DNA from: Acidimicrobiia bacterium
GTDB lineage: Bacteria; Actinomycetota; Acidimicrobiia; Spongiisociales; UBA11373
Assembly (NCBI GenBank): GCA_016932695.1
Contig: JAFGCH010000092.1
Span: 1-58,320, forward strand
DNA: 58,320 nt
Direction: 5' to 3'
Shown: positions 34,591-42,648 of the stretch, piece after piece
Layout: every line of letters begins with the position of its first letter
Position numbering within the stretch: the first letter of the stretch is position 1
The notes under the pieces: generated by a model
Told to the model about the DNA's origin: nothing
What the model saw: only the letters and a program-made list of their open reading frames with translations
Databases searched by the model: none
Program-made: the position numbers and the translations under genes

Positions 34591-34596
34591 ACCCTA
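34591..34596 (-). promoter_or_regulatory. Putative leaderless -10 box (TAGGGT)
   Basis: On the minus strand TAGGGT ends six bases before the GTG start at 34584 of proline dehydrogenase. Confidence 0.4.
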
Positions 34597-34606
34597 CCTG
34601 CTGCGC

Positions 34607-35425
34607 TCATGAACCACCCTCGGCGCGCCGCCCCAACTCCCGCGAGCGCTCCGCGGCCGCCCGTACTGCATCTTCCACCAGAGCGCGAAAGCCTCGCTCC
34701 TCGAGTACGTGCACCGCCGCCGCGGTCGTGCCACCGGGTGAGGTGACCTGGGCCCGCAGTTGCTCGGGGCTGGTGTCGAGATCGGCGAGCAGCATGCCCG
34801 CCCCGCGCGCCGTCTGCTTCACCAGGCGCTCCGCCGCGTGGCGCGGGATGCCTTCGCGAATCGCCGCCTCGATGAGGGCCTCGGCCAGCAGGAACACGTA
34901 GGCCGGGCCCGTGCCCGACACCGCGGTGACCGCGTCCAAGAGGGGTTCGTCGAGGAGGATGGTCTGGCCCACCGCCTCGAGCACTCCGACGGCGGCGCCC
35001 ACCGCCTCGCGGCCGGCGAACCGGCCGACGCAGTAGGCGCTGATCGCCTCATCGAACAGGGCCGGCGTGTTGGGCATGGCCCGCACCACCGCCACCTCAC
35101 CGAAAGCCTCTTCGAACACCTGCGTGGACACTCCGGCGGCGAGCGACAGGATGACCTGCTCGGAGGTGATCACCGGGCGGATCTGCTCGATCAGGGAAAG
35201 CACATCGCCCGGCTTCACCGTGACGACCACCACCCGATGGCCCCGCGCCGCCTCAGCGGCATCCAGCACCGTGCGCACCCCGACCCGCAGTTCGATCTCC
35301 TTCTGGCGTTCCGGACGGCGGGCGGCGAGTACCAGTTCCCGGCGCTCCCAGCCGGCCCGCAGGAGCCCGCCGGCGAGCAGTTCTCCAATAGCGCCGGCGC
35401 CCAGGACCGCCACCGTGTCGTGCAT
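34607..35425 (-). CDS. proC: Pyrroline-5-carboxylate reductase
   Basis: The 272-residue enzyme catalyses the last step of proline synthesis with NADPH. The Rossmann motif VLGAGAIGELLAGGL opens the protein. VVTVKPGDV, ILSLAAGVS, VVRAMPNTPALFDEAISAY, TAVSGTGPAYVFLLAEALIEAAIREGI and QVTSPGGTTAAAVHVLEERGFR are the standard family blocks. ATG 35425 is seven bases after a TATACT box. The open frame extends to 35803 but that part is antisense to the CorC-like gene and not protein-like. The stop is about 20 bases before the proline dehydrogenase start. Confidence 0.97.
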   Translation of the reverse strand: MHDTVAVLGAGAIGELLAGGLLRAGWERRELVLAARRPERQKEIELRVGVRTVLDAAEAARGHRVVVVTVKPGDVLSLIEQIRPVITSEQVILSLAAGVSTQVFEEAFGEVAVVRAMPNTPALFDEAISAYCVGRFAGREAVGAAVGVLEAVGQTILLDEPLLDAVTAVSGTGPAYVFLLAEALIEAAIREGIPRHAAERLVKQTARGAGMLLADLDTSPEQLRAQVTSPGGTTAAAVHVLEERGFRALVEDAVRAAAERSRELGRRAEGGS

Positions 35426-35432
35426 GGCGGGC

Positions 35433-35438
35433 AGTATA
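35433..35438 (-). promoter_or_regulatory. Putative leaderless -10 box (TATACT)
   Basis: On the minus strand TATACT, one base from consensus, ends seven bases before ATG 35425 of proC. No Shine-Dalgarno lies between. Confidence 0.55.
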
Positions 35439-35483
35439 TGGCCGGGCGCCTCGGCCCCCCGCCGGTACCCTTCACATAGCGAT

Positions 35484-36755
35484 ATGCGGCCCCCTCTCTC
35501 CGCCAGCGTGCCCCTGCTCGTCACCCTGGCCGGGTTGGTCCTGGTCGCGGCCTTCCTGGCGGCCGCCGAGACCGCCCTGCTCCGGGTGCCCCGGGTGCGC
35601 CTCGAGGTGGCCGCCGAGAAGGGCGACCGCGGCGCCGCCCGGTTGCTCCGCCTGGTCCGCGACCTGCCCCGGGTGCTCAACGCAGTGCTCCTCACCGTGC
35701 TGCTCGTGCAGGTGGGGGCGGCCACCCTCGCCGCGGTGGTCGCCGAGCGGCACTTCGGCAACACCGGGGTGACCATCGCCTCGGTGCTGCTGACCGTGGT
35801 CATGTTCGTCTACACCGAGGCCATCCCCAAGACGGTGGCCGTGCGTCATCCCTTGCTGACCGCTCGCCTCGTCGCCCTGCCGGTGGCGACCCTGGCTCTG
35901 ATCACCCGCCCCGTGGTCACGGTCCTGCTCTTCCTCGCCGACCTGCAGTCGCCCGGAAAAGGCATCCCCTCCGCCACCAGTGTGACCGAGGCCGAACTCC
36001 GCCGCCTGGCGGCCGAAGCCGCCGACGCCGGCGAGATCGCCCGTGCCGACCTCGACCTCATCGAGCGCTCTTTCGTCATAGGCGACACCCCGGTGAGAGA
36101 GATCGCCGTGCCCCGCCCCTCCGTGGTGGCAATCCCGCTCGACACCCCGATCGACGAGGCACTCGATCGCGCCCTGCGCTCCGGCCATCGCCGCCTCCCC
36201 GTCTACCGCGACGATCTCGACGGCATCTCCGGGGTAGTGCGCCTGCACGAACTGGCCGCCGCCGTATCCACCGGCCGGCCCGGCACCCTCGCCGAGATCC
36301 AACAGCCCGTGCTCACCGTCGCCGAGAGCCGCCCGGTGCGCGCTGTGCTGCGCGACATGCAGGCCGCCGGCCGCCATCTCGCGGTGGTCGTCGACGAGCA
36401 CGGGGGCACCAGCGGGATCGTCACGGTAGAGGACGCCGTGGCCCAACTCGTGGGCCATATCGACGAGACCGGCAGGCGCCGGCCCCCGGCGGTCCGCTTC
36501 CTGGGGCCGGGCCGGTGGGAGGTGGACGGCTCGGCCCCCATACCGGAACTCGAGAAGGCGCTGGGGGTTCCCCTCCCGGAGGGGCGCTGGAGGACCGCCG
36601 CCGGCCTGGTGATCGGCGCCGCCGGGCACCTGCCCCAGGCAGAGGAGCGGGTAGAGGTGGCGGGTCTCGTCTTCCGAGTCACTGCCGCCACCCGGAGGCG
36701 CGTGGTACGGCTCGAAGTCACCGCCCTTCCCGCCGGCTCAGACGGCAACCGCTGA
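35484..36755 (+). CDS. CorC/HlyC family membrane protein (CNNM/DUF21, CBS pair, CorC_HlyC domain)
   Basis: The 423-residue protein has a DUF21/CNNM membrane domain with four helices (residues about 8-160), including AAFLAAAETALLRV and VFVYTEAIPKTVAVRHP-like motifs. Two CBS domains follow (VRPSVVAIPLDTPIDEAL-type and VLTVAESRPVRAVL), with VVVDEHGGTSGIVTVEDAV between them. A CorC_HlyC domain at the C-terminus has VDGSAPIPELEKALGV. Such proteins act in magnesium or cobalt export or membrane stress. The stop overlaps the convergent methyltransferase gene by 18 bases. Confidence 0.92.
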   Translation: MRPPLSASVPLLVTLAGLVLVAAFLAAAETALLRVPRVRLEVAAEKGDRGAARLLRLVRDLPRVLNAVLLTVLLVQVGAATLAAVVAERHFGNTGVTIASVLLTVVMFVYTEAIPKTVAVRHPLLTARLVALPVATLALITRPVVTVLLFLADLQSPGKGIPSATSVTEAELRRLAAEAADAGEIARADLDLIERSFVIGDTPVREIAVPRPSVVAIPLDTPIDEALDRALRSGHRRLPVYRDDLDGISGVVRLHELAAAVSTGRPGTLAEIQQPVLTVAESRPVRAVLRDMQAAGRHLAVVVDEHGGTSGIVTVEDAVAQLVGHIDETGRRRPPAVRFLGPGRWEVDGSAPIPELEKALGVPLPEGRWRTAAGLVIGAAGHLPQAEERVEVAGLVFRVTAATRRRVVRLEVTALPAGSDGNR

Positions 36756-37545
36756 GCCCACCTCGTACCGGTAGCGGAAGCGGAGCCGGCCGGCAGCCAC
36801 CGCCCCCTCCACCCAGCCCCGCCAACGGCGGGCGGCGTCGGGGCCGAGCGCTCCCACCGCCCCGGCCGGTTCGCCCCAGTCGGCCAGGCCCATCACACCG
36901 TCTGCCCTGTCGAGGCTCCCGACCTCGAGAAGGTGAGATTCCACGCTCACCGAACCGAACCCGGCCTCGGCGAGCCGCGCCGCGAGATGAGCCACCACCG
37001 GGCCTCCGGGCAGCATCGAGGCCCGCCAGGCAGCCACCGCCGTCGCTGCCGCGGGGTCCACCCCCTCGATGACGGTGGTGGCCGCGTCGGAGTCGGCCGT
37101 CACCAGCCTTCCCCCGGGCCGCAGCACCCGTCGCCACTCGGCAAGCGCCTCCCCCGCTTCATCCAGGTGATGAAACACCCGTGCGGCCAGCACCCGATCG
37201 ACCCCGCCCGCAGGCGATCGGCAGATGCCGGGCGTCCCCCATCACCAGTCGGAGCACCGGATGGCGGCGCCGGGCCTCTTCCAGCATCCGCCGGGAACGG
37301 TCGATACCCACCGCCCGGACCCCGCCGGCGGCAAGCGCAGAGACCGCCTCTCCGGTGCCGCAGCCCACGTCGAGCGCCAGTTCCCCGCGGCACGCTGCGA
37401 GCAGCTCGAGGAGACGACGGTGGAGGACCTCGAAGAAGGGATCTCGGGCCAACCGATCCCGCCCCGTGATCAGCCGGCCGGGATCGGGGCCATCGTCCAC
37501 CCGGGACCAGCCGGCCGGCGGCACGGCTCGGGCCTCCGCCGGCAC
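36738..37545 (-). pseudogene. SAM-dependent methyltransferase interrupted by a +1 frameshift
   Basis: The 5' part (37545 to about 37205) encodes a class I methyltransferase N-terminus: LALDVGCGTGEAVSAL, AVGIDRSRRMLEEARRR and LVMGDARHLPIACG. The 3' part, in another frame from about 37200 to 36738, continues the same family: RVLAARVFHHLDEAGEALAEWRRVLRPGGRLV and the C-terminal domain. Removing one G from the run of four at 37202-37205 (C on the plus strand) joins the frames without loss. This is either a recent inactivating insertion, a sequencing error, or programmed frameshifting. The start overlaps closely with the acyl-CoA synthetase stop. Substrate unknown (Methyltransf_11 type). Confidence 0.85.
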
Positions 37546-37548
37546 GGC

Positions 37549-39645
37549 TCAGACCTCCGGCGGCCCCAGCCGCATCCGGGCGTCGAGGGCCCGGCACCCG
37601 GCCCCGGCTTCGTGGACTCGCACCGGGTTCAGGTCTAGCTCGGCGATCTCGGGGAAATCGGTGACCAGGCGAGTGACGGAGCGGATCACCTCGATCAGCG
37701 CCGGCACATCCGACGCGGCCTGCCCCCGCCGGCCCTCGAGTATGGGATACACCCGGAGCTCGCGCAGCATGGCCTCGGCGGTCCGCCGCCCGAAGGGGGC
37801 CACCCGCAGGGCGGTGTCGCCCAGCAACTCCACGAAGATGCCGCCCATGCCCACCAGGACCACATGGCCGAAGTGGGAGTCCAGCTTGGCCCCCACGATA
37901 AGGTCGCGGCCGGTTGCTGCCATCGGCTGGACCAGCACCCCCTGGACGCCGGCCTCCGGAGCCCGGGAGCGCACCGCCGCCAGCATCTCGGCGTAGGCGG
38001 CGCGCACCCCGGTTTCGCTCCGCAGGTTCAACTGCACCCCGCCGAAGTCCGACTTGTGCGACACGTCGCTGCTGATCACCTTGAGGACCACGGGGTAACC
38101 CATCGCCTCGGCGGCTTGCACCGCTTCCTCCTCCCCGCCCGCCAGCCGTCCTTCGATGACCGGAATGCCGTAGGCGGCGGCGATCTCCAACGACTCCTGA
38201 AGCAGAGGATCGCGGCCCTCCCGCCGGCAGCGCTCCAGGATCCCCCGCACTCGAGGGGCATCGGCCGGGCCGTCGGGACGCTCGGCGCTGGGAGCCATGC
38301 CGCGGCCGAAATCGCGCAACAGGGCCAGGGCCTGCACCGCGTCGCTGGGCTCGTCGAAGATCGGCCCGGGAAGCACCCGCTTCAGCCGGGTGACCTCGGA
38401 GGCGGCGGTGTTGGTGTAGACCGCGATGGGCTTCCCCGCCTCCAGCGAGATGCGATGCAGTCTGCGGAACAACTCCTCGGAGCGGCCGCCCTCGTAGCCG
38501 CTGACGTAGGTGTGGAGGAAGATCATGCCGTCCACCTCGGGCATGGCGATGGTGGCTTGGGCCAGGTCGCCGTAGACCTCGAGATCGAACAGATCGCCCA
38601 GGTCCATGGGATTGGTGAGCCGGACCACCTTGGCGCGAAAGCGCTCCTGCACCGCCTCGAGGAAGTCCTCCGGCAAGGTGGCCAACTCGAACCCGTTGAG
38701 CTCGCAGTCGTCGGCGGTGATCACTGCGTGACCGCCCGAGCGCGACAGCACGGCCAGGCGGTTCCCTCGCAGGGGCGGCAGGGCCAAGGCCTTGAGGTAG
38801 TGCACGAGCGTCTCGGTGCTGCGGAAGCGGGCGATCCCCACCTGGCGCAGAGCAGCGTCGACCACCCGGTCGTCGGCGGCCAGGGCGGCGGTGTGCGAAG
38901 CGGCGACGCGCCCGGCGGCGGCACCGATGTTGGACTTGTGCAGCAGGATGGGCTTGTCGGTGCGCCGGGCCAGTTCCATCAGGCGCCGCCCGTCGGTGAT
39001 GCCCTCCAGGTACATGCAGATGATGTGGGTCTCCGAGTCGTCGATGAGGTACTCGAGCAGATCGTTCTCGTCCACATCGAGCTTGTTCCCCATCGACACC
39101 AGCTTGGCCACACCGAGGCCCTCGCTGGTCAGGGTGTTGAGGATGCTGATCATCACCCCGCCGCTCTGGCTGAGCACCGAGATGCCCCCGGCGGGCACGG
39201 AGGGATCGAGGATGCCGAAGGAGGTGGCCAGGCCCAGGCGGCGGTTGATGACTCCCAGCCCGTTGGGGCCGATGAACCGAATACCCCACCGCGCCGCCGC
39301 TTCCTTCACTCGTTCGGCGAGGAGCTGACCTTCCTCTCCGTACTCGGTGAAGCCGCCGCTCTCCACCACCACCCGCCGCACTCCTTTGCGGCCGCACTCC
39401 TCCATGATGCCGGGAATGGCCGCCGCCGGGGCGAGCAGAACCGCCAGGTCGATGTGGTCGGGGATGTCGTCCACCGACCGATAGATGCGGCGCCCGTACA
39501 GGGCACCTCCCTTGGGGCCCACCTCGTAGATCATCCCCTCGAAGCCGAAGGCCATCAGGTTCATGGAGATGGTCCGGCCGAGGTTGTCGGGCGCGTTGGA
39601 GACCCCGACCACCGCCACCGTCTCCGGCTCGAAGAAGCCCCGCAT
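37549..39645 (-). CDS. ADP-forming acyl-CoA synthetase (CoA-binding plus ATP-grasp)
   Basis: The 698-residue protein combines, in order, a CoA-binding domain (VAVVGVSNAPDNLG), a succinyl-CoA-synthetase-like region (IGPNGLGVINR, SVLSQSGGVMISIL, AASHTAALAADDRV with the expected phospho-His), and an ATP-grasp_5 domain (AAYGIPVIEG, VVLKVISSDVSHKSDFGGVQLNL, VQPMAATGRDLIVGAKLDSHFGHVVLVGMGGIFVELL). It interconverts acyl-CoA and acid with ADP/ATP. The acyl group is unknown. GGGAGAGGG precedes the ATG. The downstream methyltransferase starts three bases after its stop. Confidence 0.92.
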   Translation of the reverse strand: MRGFFEPETVAVVGVSNAPDNLGRTISMNLMAFGFEGMIYEVGPKGGALYGRRIYRSVDDIPDHIDLAVLLAPAAAIPGIMEECGRKGVRRVVVESGGFTEYGEEGQLLAERVKEAAARWGIRFIGPNGLGVINRRLGLATSFGILDPSVPAGGISVLSQSGGVMISILNTLTSEGLGVAKLVSMGNKLDVDENDLLEYLIDDSETHIICMYLEGITDGRRLMELARRTDKPILLHKSNIGAAAGRVAASHTAALAADDRVVDAALRQVGIARFRSTETLVHYLKALALPPLRGNRLAVLSRSGGHAVITADDCELNGFELATLPEDFLEAVQERFRAKVVRLTNPMDLGDLFDLEVYGDLAQATIAMPEVDGMIFLHTYVSGYEGGRSEELFRRLHRISLEAGKPIAVYTNTAASEVTRLKRVLPGPIFDEPSDAVQALALLRDFGRGMAPSAERPDGPADAPRVRGILERCRREGRDPLLQESLEIAAAYGIPVIEGRLAGGEEEAVQAAEAMGYPVVLKVISSDVSHKSDFGGVQLNLRSETGVRAAYAEMLAAVRSRAPEAGVQGVLVQPMAATGRDLIVGAKLDSHFGHVVLVGMGGIFVELLGDTALRVAPFGRRTAEAMLRELRVYPILEGRRGQAASDVPALIEVIRSVTRLVTDFPEIAELDLNPVRVHEAGAGCRALDARMRLGPPEV

Positions 39646-39698
39646 TCGTTCCCTCTCCCGGTCGTTGCGTCCGCCACCCTAGGCGACGCCGGTGGTGC

Positions 39699-40097
39699 TT
39701 GAATCCGCCTGTGGCCGCCTTGCCCCTAGACGCTCAGATCACCTTCCTGCCCGTGGCCGACCTGCCCCGCAGCGCAGCCTTCTACGAGGAGGCTCTGGGG
39801 CTCGCGCTGATGGTCGACCAGGGCACTTGCCGCATCTACCGGGTGGCCGGCGACGCCTTTCTGGGCATCTGCACCCGGCCCGGGGCGGGCCCATCCGTCG
39901 GAGTCATCGTCACACTGGTGAGCCCGGCGGTGGACGCCTGGCATCGGCGGCTCGCCGCCGCCGGCGTCGAGGTGGTCGCCGCTCCCTCCTTCAGCGAGAC
40001 CTACCGCATCTACCACGCTTTCTACCGCGACCCCGACGGGCACCTCGTCGAGATCCAGGAGTTCGCCGATCCCCGCTGGGCCGATCCGCCGGCCTAG
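39699..40097 (+). CDS. Glyoxalase/VOC superfamily protein
   Basis: The 132-residue protein has a single VOC fold with two beta-alpha-beta modules: ITFLPVADLPRSAAFYEEALGLAL and VSPAVDAWHRRLAAAGVEVV, ending FYRDPDGHLVEIQEFADP. Glu in the last strand is a likely metal ligand. Function could be glyoxalase, dioxygenase or resistance; nothing decides it. The start may be TTG 39699 or GTG 39711. It is divergent from the acyl-CoA synthetase and overlaps the convergent AlkD-like gene by four bases. Confidence 0.82.
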   Translation: MNPPVAALPLDAQITFLPVADLPRSAAFYEEALGLALMVDQGTCRIYRVAGDAFLGICTRPGAGPSVGVIVTLVSPAVDAWHRRLAAAGVEVVAAPSFSETYRIYHAFYRDPDGHLVEIQEFADPRWADPPA

Positions 40098-40816
40098 CGC
40101 CGGGGTTTGCCCGCCTTGTAGCCCGTGGCCAGCTTGTTCCGGGCCTCCCGCACCGCGATCGCCGGCAGCCGCGAGCCGTGCGCCTCGAGGAACGAGGCCA
40201 CTTCACCCGGGCAGCAGCCGGTGAAGGCCCGCAGCACCCAGGAGACCGCCTTGGGGATGCCGGCTTCCCGATCCTCGGCCAGAGCCAGGACCAGTTCGGC
40301 CACTTGCGGCCACCAGGCGGCAGCGTCCGGGCGCCGCCCCAGGTGCACGCACCCCACCAGGGCCAGGCGGCGGAGCCACGGATTGCGCCGCCCGGCGAGG
40401 CGTTCGAGGGTGCCCAGGCGGGCCCCCGGGTCGGCCGCCGCCCACGGCCCCACCACGCGCCCACCCAGGTTGTCGGTAGCCTCCCAGTTGTCGAGCAGGG
40501 CCCCCCAGCGGTCGAGACGGCGCAACCCGAAGGCGTCCCGAGCCTCCGGCCGCCGCTCCACCAGCATGGCGGCCAGCACCATGTCCTCCCGAACCGCCCG
40601 GGCCCACAGGGCATCGGCTACCGCCAGCACTTCACTCGTTGCGGCGGCATGCTCCCGGTGCCAGGCGCGCCCCAAACCCTCGAGGTGGCCGAGGCCGACT
40701 CCATAGAAGGGAAGGGCGGTGCGGATGATCGGCGACGGATCCACCGGCAACGGGGCAAGGGCGCGCCAGGAGGTGCTCAGACGATCGGCCTCGGCAAGGG
40801 GATCGATGACCGCCAT
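40094..40816 (-). CDS. AlkD-like DNA alkylation repair protein (HEAT-repeat fold)
   Basis: The 240-residue helical protein matches the DNA alkylation repair family: LPFYGVGLGHLEGLGRAW, DNWEATDNLGGRVVGPW, RRNPWLRRLALVGCVHLGR, and EAGIPKAVSWVLRAF near the end. DxxD-like segments in DNWEATDNL and the WxxW-type aromatic residues correspond to the base-handling surface of AlkD. AlkD excises positively charged alkylated bases without base flipping. ATG 40816 is chosen because upstream codons overlap the PadR gene. Confidence 0.82.
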   Translation of the reverse strand: MAVIDPLAEADRLSTSWRALAPLPVDPSPIIRTALPFYGVGLGHLEGLGRAWHREHAAATSEVLAVADALWARAVREDMVLAAMLVERRPEARDAFGLRRLDRWGALLDNWEATDNLGGRVVGPWAAADPGARLGTLERLAGRRNPWLRRLALVGCVHLGRRPDAAAWWPQVAELVLALAEDREAGIPKAVSWVLRAFTGCCPGEVASFLEAHGSRLPAIAVREARNKLATGYKAGKPRR

Positions 40817-40869
40817 GGTGCCCGCGGCGACCCTACCAGGGCAGTCCGGCGGCTCGCCCCTCCGCAGGG

Positions 40870-41409
40870 TCATCGAGGTTCCGGATAGCGCTCCCCCAAG
40901 TGATCCAGGAATGAGCGCGCCGCCATCGCGTTGTGAGCTCGCCACAACTCCACCACATCCTCGGTGGAGCCGGCGGCCTGCGCCAAAGCCTGCAGCGCGT
41001 CGTGGAGCACGGTGCGCTGGCGGACGATCAACGGCCCCGGCGAGCCGCCGGCACGCTGCACGAGCACCAGTTTCACCAGGAATCCCAGCCGCAGATCGCG
41101 CACATGCCCCACCGGCTCTTCGAGCCACTGCTGCAGCCGCCGGCGCCCCTGTGGGGTGATCCGGTGGATCACCCGCTGCGGCCCGGCTTCCCCCGCCTCG
41201 ACCCGCTCCGGGGCGGCGAGACCCGCGCTCACCAGCCGCCCCAGAGCCCGATAGACCAAAGGCCGGCGCACGGTGACCACCCGACCCACCGGGCTGCCCG
41301 CCTCCAGCCCTTTGGAGAGCCCGAACCCGTGAGCCGGGCCCTCGGCGAGGAGGCCGAGCACGGCGTACTCGGTGAGCGAGAGCGGTGTCGGCTCCATGGC
41401 GGACTCCAT
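40870..41409 (-). CDS. PadR family transcriptional regulator
   Basis: The 179-residue protein has an N-terminal winged helix (LTEYAVLGLLAEGPAHGFGLSKGLE, RPLVYRALGRLVSAGLAAPERVE, HRITPQGRRRLQQWL) and a C-terminal Vir_act_alpha-type coiled dimerisation domain. PadR proteins are usually repressors that respond to small molecules. It is divergent from the FecBCD-type importer, with a perfect palindrome over a -10 box between them, so control of that operon is likely. Met5 is an alternative start. Confidence 0.9.
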   Translation of the reverse strand: MESAMEPTPLSLTEYAVLGLLAEGPAHGFGLSKGLEAGSPVGRVVTVRRPLVYRALGRLVSAGLAAPERVEAGEAGPQRVIHRITPQGRRRLQQWLEEPVGHVRDLRLGFLVKLVLVQRAGGSPGPLIVRQRTVLHDALQALAQAAGSTEDVVELWRAHNAMAARSFLDHLGERYPEPR

Positions 41410-41455
41410 TTTGCCCGCGGGGTCGCGGCGCGGCGAGGGAACGGCCGGCTTTACC

Positions 41456-41474
41456 TATAATCTCAATGAGATTA
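41456..41474. promoter_or_regulatory. Perfect -10 box overlapped by a palindromic operator
   Basis: TATAAT (41456-41461, plus strand) is a perfect -10 hexamer about 80 bases before the binding-protein gene. It overlaps TAATCTCAATGAGATTA (41458-41474), a perfect palindrome with 8-base arms and one central base. Binding there would block the promoter. The adjacent PadR regulator is the natural candidate, although the 8-1-8 form also resembles Fur-family sites. Confidence 0.75.
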
Positions 41475-41542
41475 GTACTGGGCCCCATCGCCACCGTGAC
41501 CCCGAACTCGCGGCGCGCCCCTACCCATCTGGAGGACTCGGC

Positions 41543-42646
41543 ATGATGCACCGCCCCCGGCTGCGGGCCCTGGCGGCCCCGCTCCTGGCCGCCGTCATCG
41601 TCTTCGGCGCCGCTGGTTGCGGCGGGTCCGAGGCGGCGCCGTCGGGTGAGGAGATCACCGTGGTCGATGCCCTCGGGCGCACAGTGACTCTTCCGGGAGT
41701 GCCCGACCGGATCACGGTGGCCGGTCGCGGCGCCTTCATGATCTTCGACGCCCTCTATCTGTTCCCCGAAGGCGCCGACCGTCTCGTGGGCCTCGAGGCG
41801 GGCCGGCAATCCAATGCCGCCTTCGCCGCCCTCGTCGACCCGGCGCTGGACGCCAAGACCATCCTCGAGAAGAACGCCGGCGCCGAAGAGGTAGCCGCCA
41901 CCCGCCCCGACCTGGTCCTCCTGAAGTCGTACATGGCCTCCGATCTGGGGGAGCCCCTCGAGCAGTTGGGCATCCCCGTCGTCTACCTCGACCTGGAGAC
42001 CCCGGAGCAGTACCAGCGCGATCTGGCTCTTCTCGGAGCGCTCCTAGCGCAGCCGGAGCGGGCCGAGGAAGCGGCCGCCTTCTACCGCGACCGGGCTGCC
42101 GCCATCGCCGAGGCAGCCGCCGGCCCGGCCGCGGCTGCCCGGCCGCAGGTGCTGGTTTTGCAGTACTCGGCGGCCGAGGGCACCGCCACCTTCGAGGTGC
42201 CCCCCGTCTCCTGGCTGCAGACCACCATGGTCGACCTCGCCGGGGGCGACCCGGTGTGGGCCGAAGCCGGGGCGGGGGCGGGCTGGATCACCGTCGGCTT
42301 CGAGCAGATCGCCGCGTGGGACCCCGACCAGATCTACGTGATCTCCTACTCGGGCGACACCGACGGAGTCGTCGACGCCCTGCGCACCGACCCTGCCTGG
42401 CAGGCGCTGCAGGCGGTGCAGGGCGGGCAGCTGTACGGATGGCCCGGTGACGTCAACAGCTGGGATCAGCCCGACACCCGCTGGATCCTCGGCCTCACCT
42501 GGCTGTTCACCAAAGTGCAGCCGGAGGCCGCCGCCGGGATCGATCTCCCGGCCGAGATCGAAGCGCTGTTCACGCAGCTGTACGGGCTCACCCCGGCAGA
42601 GGTCGAGGCCGAGGTGCTCCCGACGCTCTTCGGCAGCGTGCCGTAG
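41543..42646 (+). CDS. Cobalamin/Fe-type ABC importer binding lipoprotein (FecB/BtuF-like)
   Basis: The 367-residue lipoprotein has a lipobox ending at Cys26 (VFGAAGC). The helical-backbone (class III) binding fold follows: TVVDALGRTVTLPGVPDRI, EEVAATRPDLVLLKSYM, LGIPVVYLDLETPEQYQRDLALLGAL. The cargo may be a siderophore, haem, cobalamin, or an oxyanion such as molybdate, since all use this fold. GGAGGA ends six bases before ATG 41543. It starts a four-gene operon with permease, ATPase and a THEP1-like NTPase. Confidence 0.92.
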   Translation: MMHRPRLRALAAPLLAAVIVFGAAGCGGSEAAPSGEEITVVDALGRTVTLPGVPDRITVAGRGAFMIFDALYLFPEGADRLVGLEAGRQSNAAFAALVDPALDAKTILEKNAGAEEVAATRPDLVLLKSYMASDLGEPLEQLGIPVVYLDLETPEQYQRDLALLGALLAQPERAEEAAAFYRDRAAAIAEAAAGPAAAARPQVLVLQYSAAEGTATFEVPPVSWLQTTMVDLAGGDPVWAEAGAGAGWITVGFEQIAAWDPDQIYVISYSGDTDGVVDALRTDPAWQALQAVQGGQLYGWPGDVNSWDQPDTRWILGLTWLFTKVQPEAAAGIDLPAEIEALFTQLYGLTPAEVEAEVLPTLFGSVP

Positions 42647-42648
42647 TC

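Noticed and set aside
37100-39397. 765-codon minus-strand open frame overlapping the acyl-CoA synthetase
   Set aside because: The translation is low-complexity Arg/Gly/Pro, and the 698-codon frame in the same region matches a known family end to end.
41458-41474. IdeR/DtxR iron box before the FecBCD-type operon
   Set aside because: The palindrome TAATCTCAATGAGATTA lacks the TTAGG/CCTAA half-sites of IdeR.
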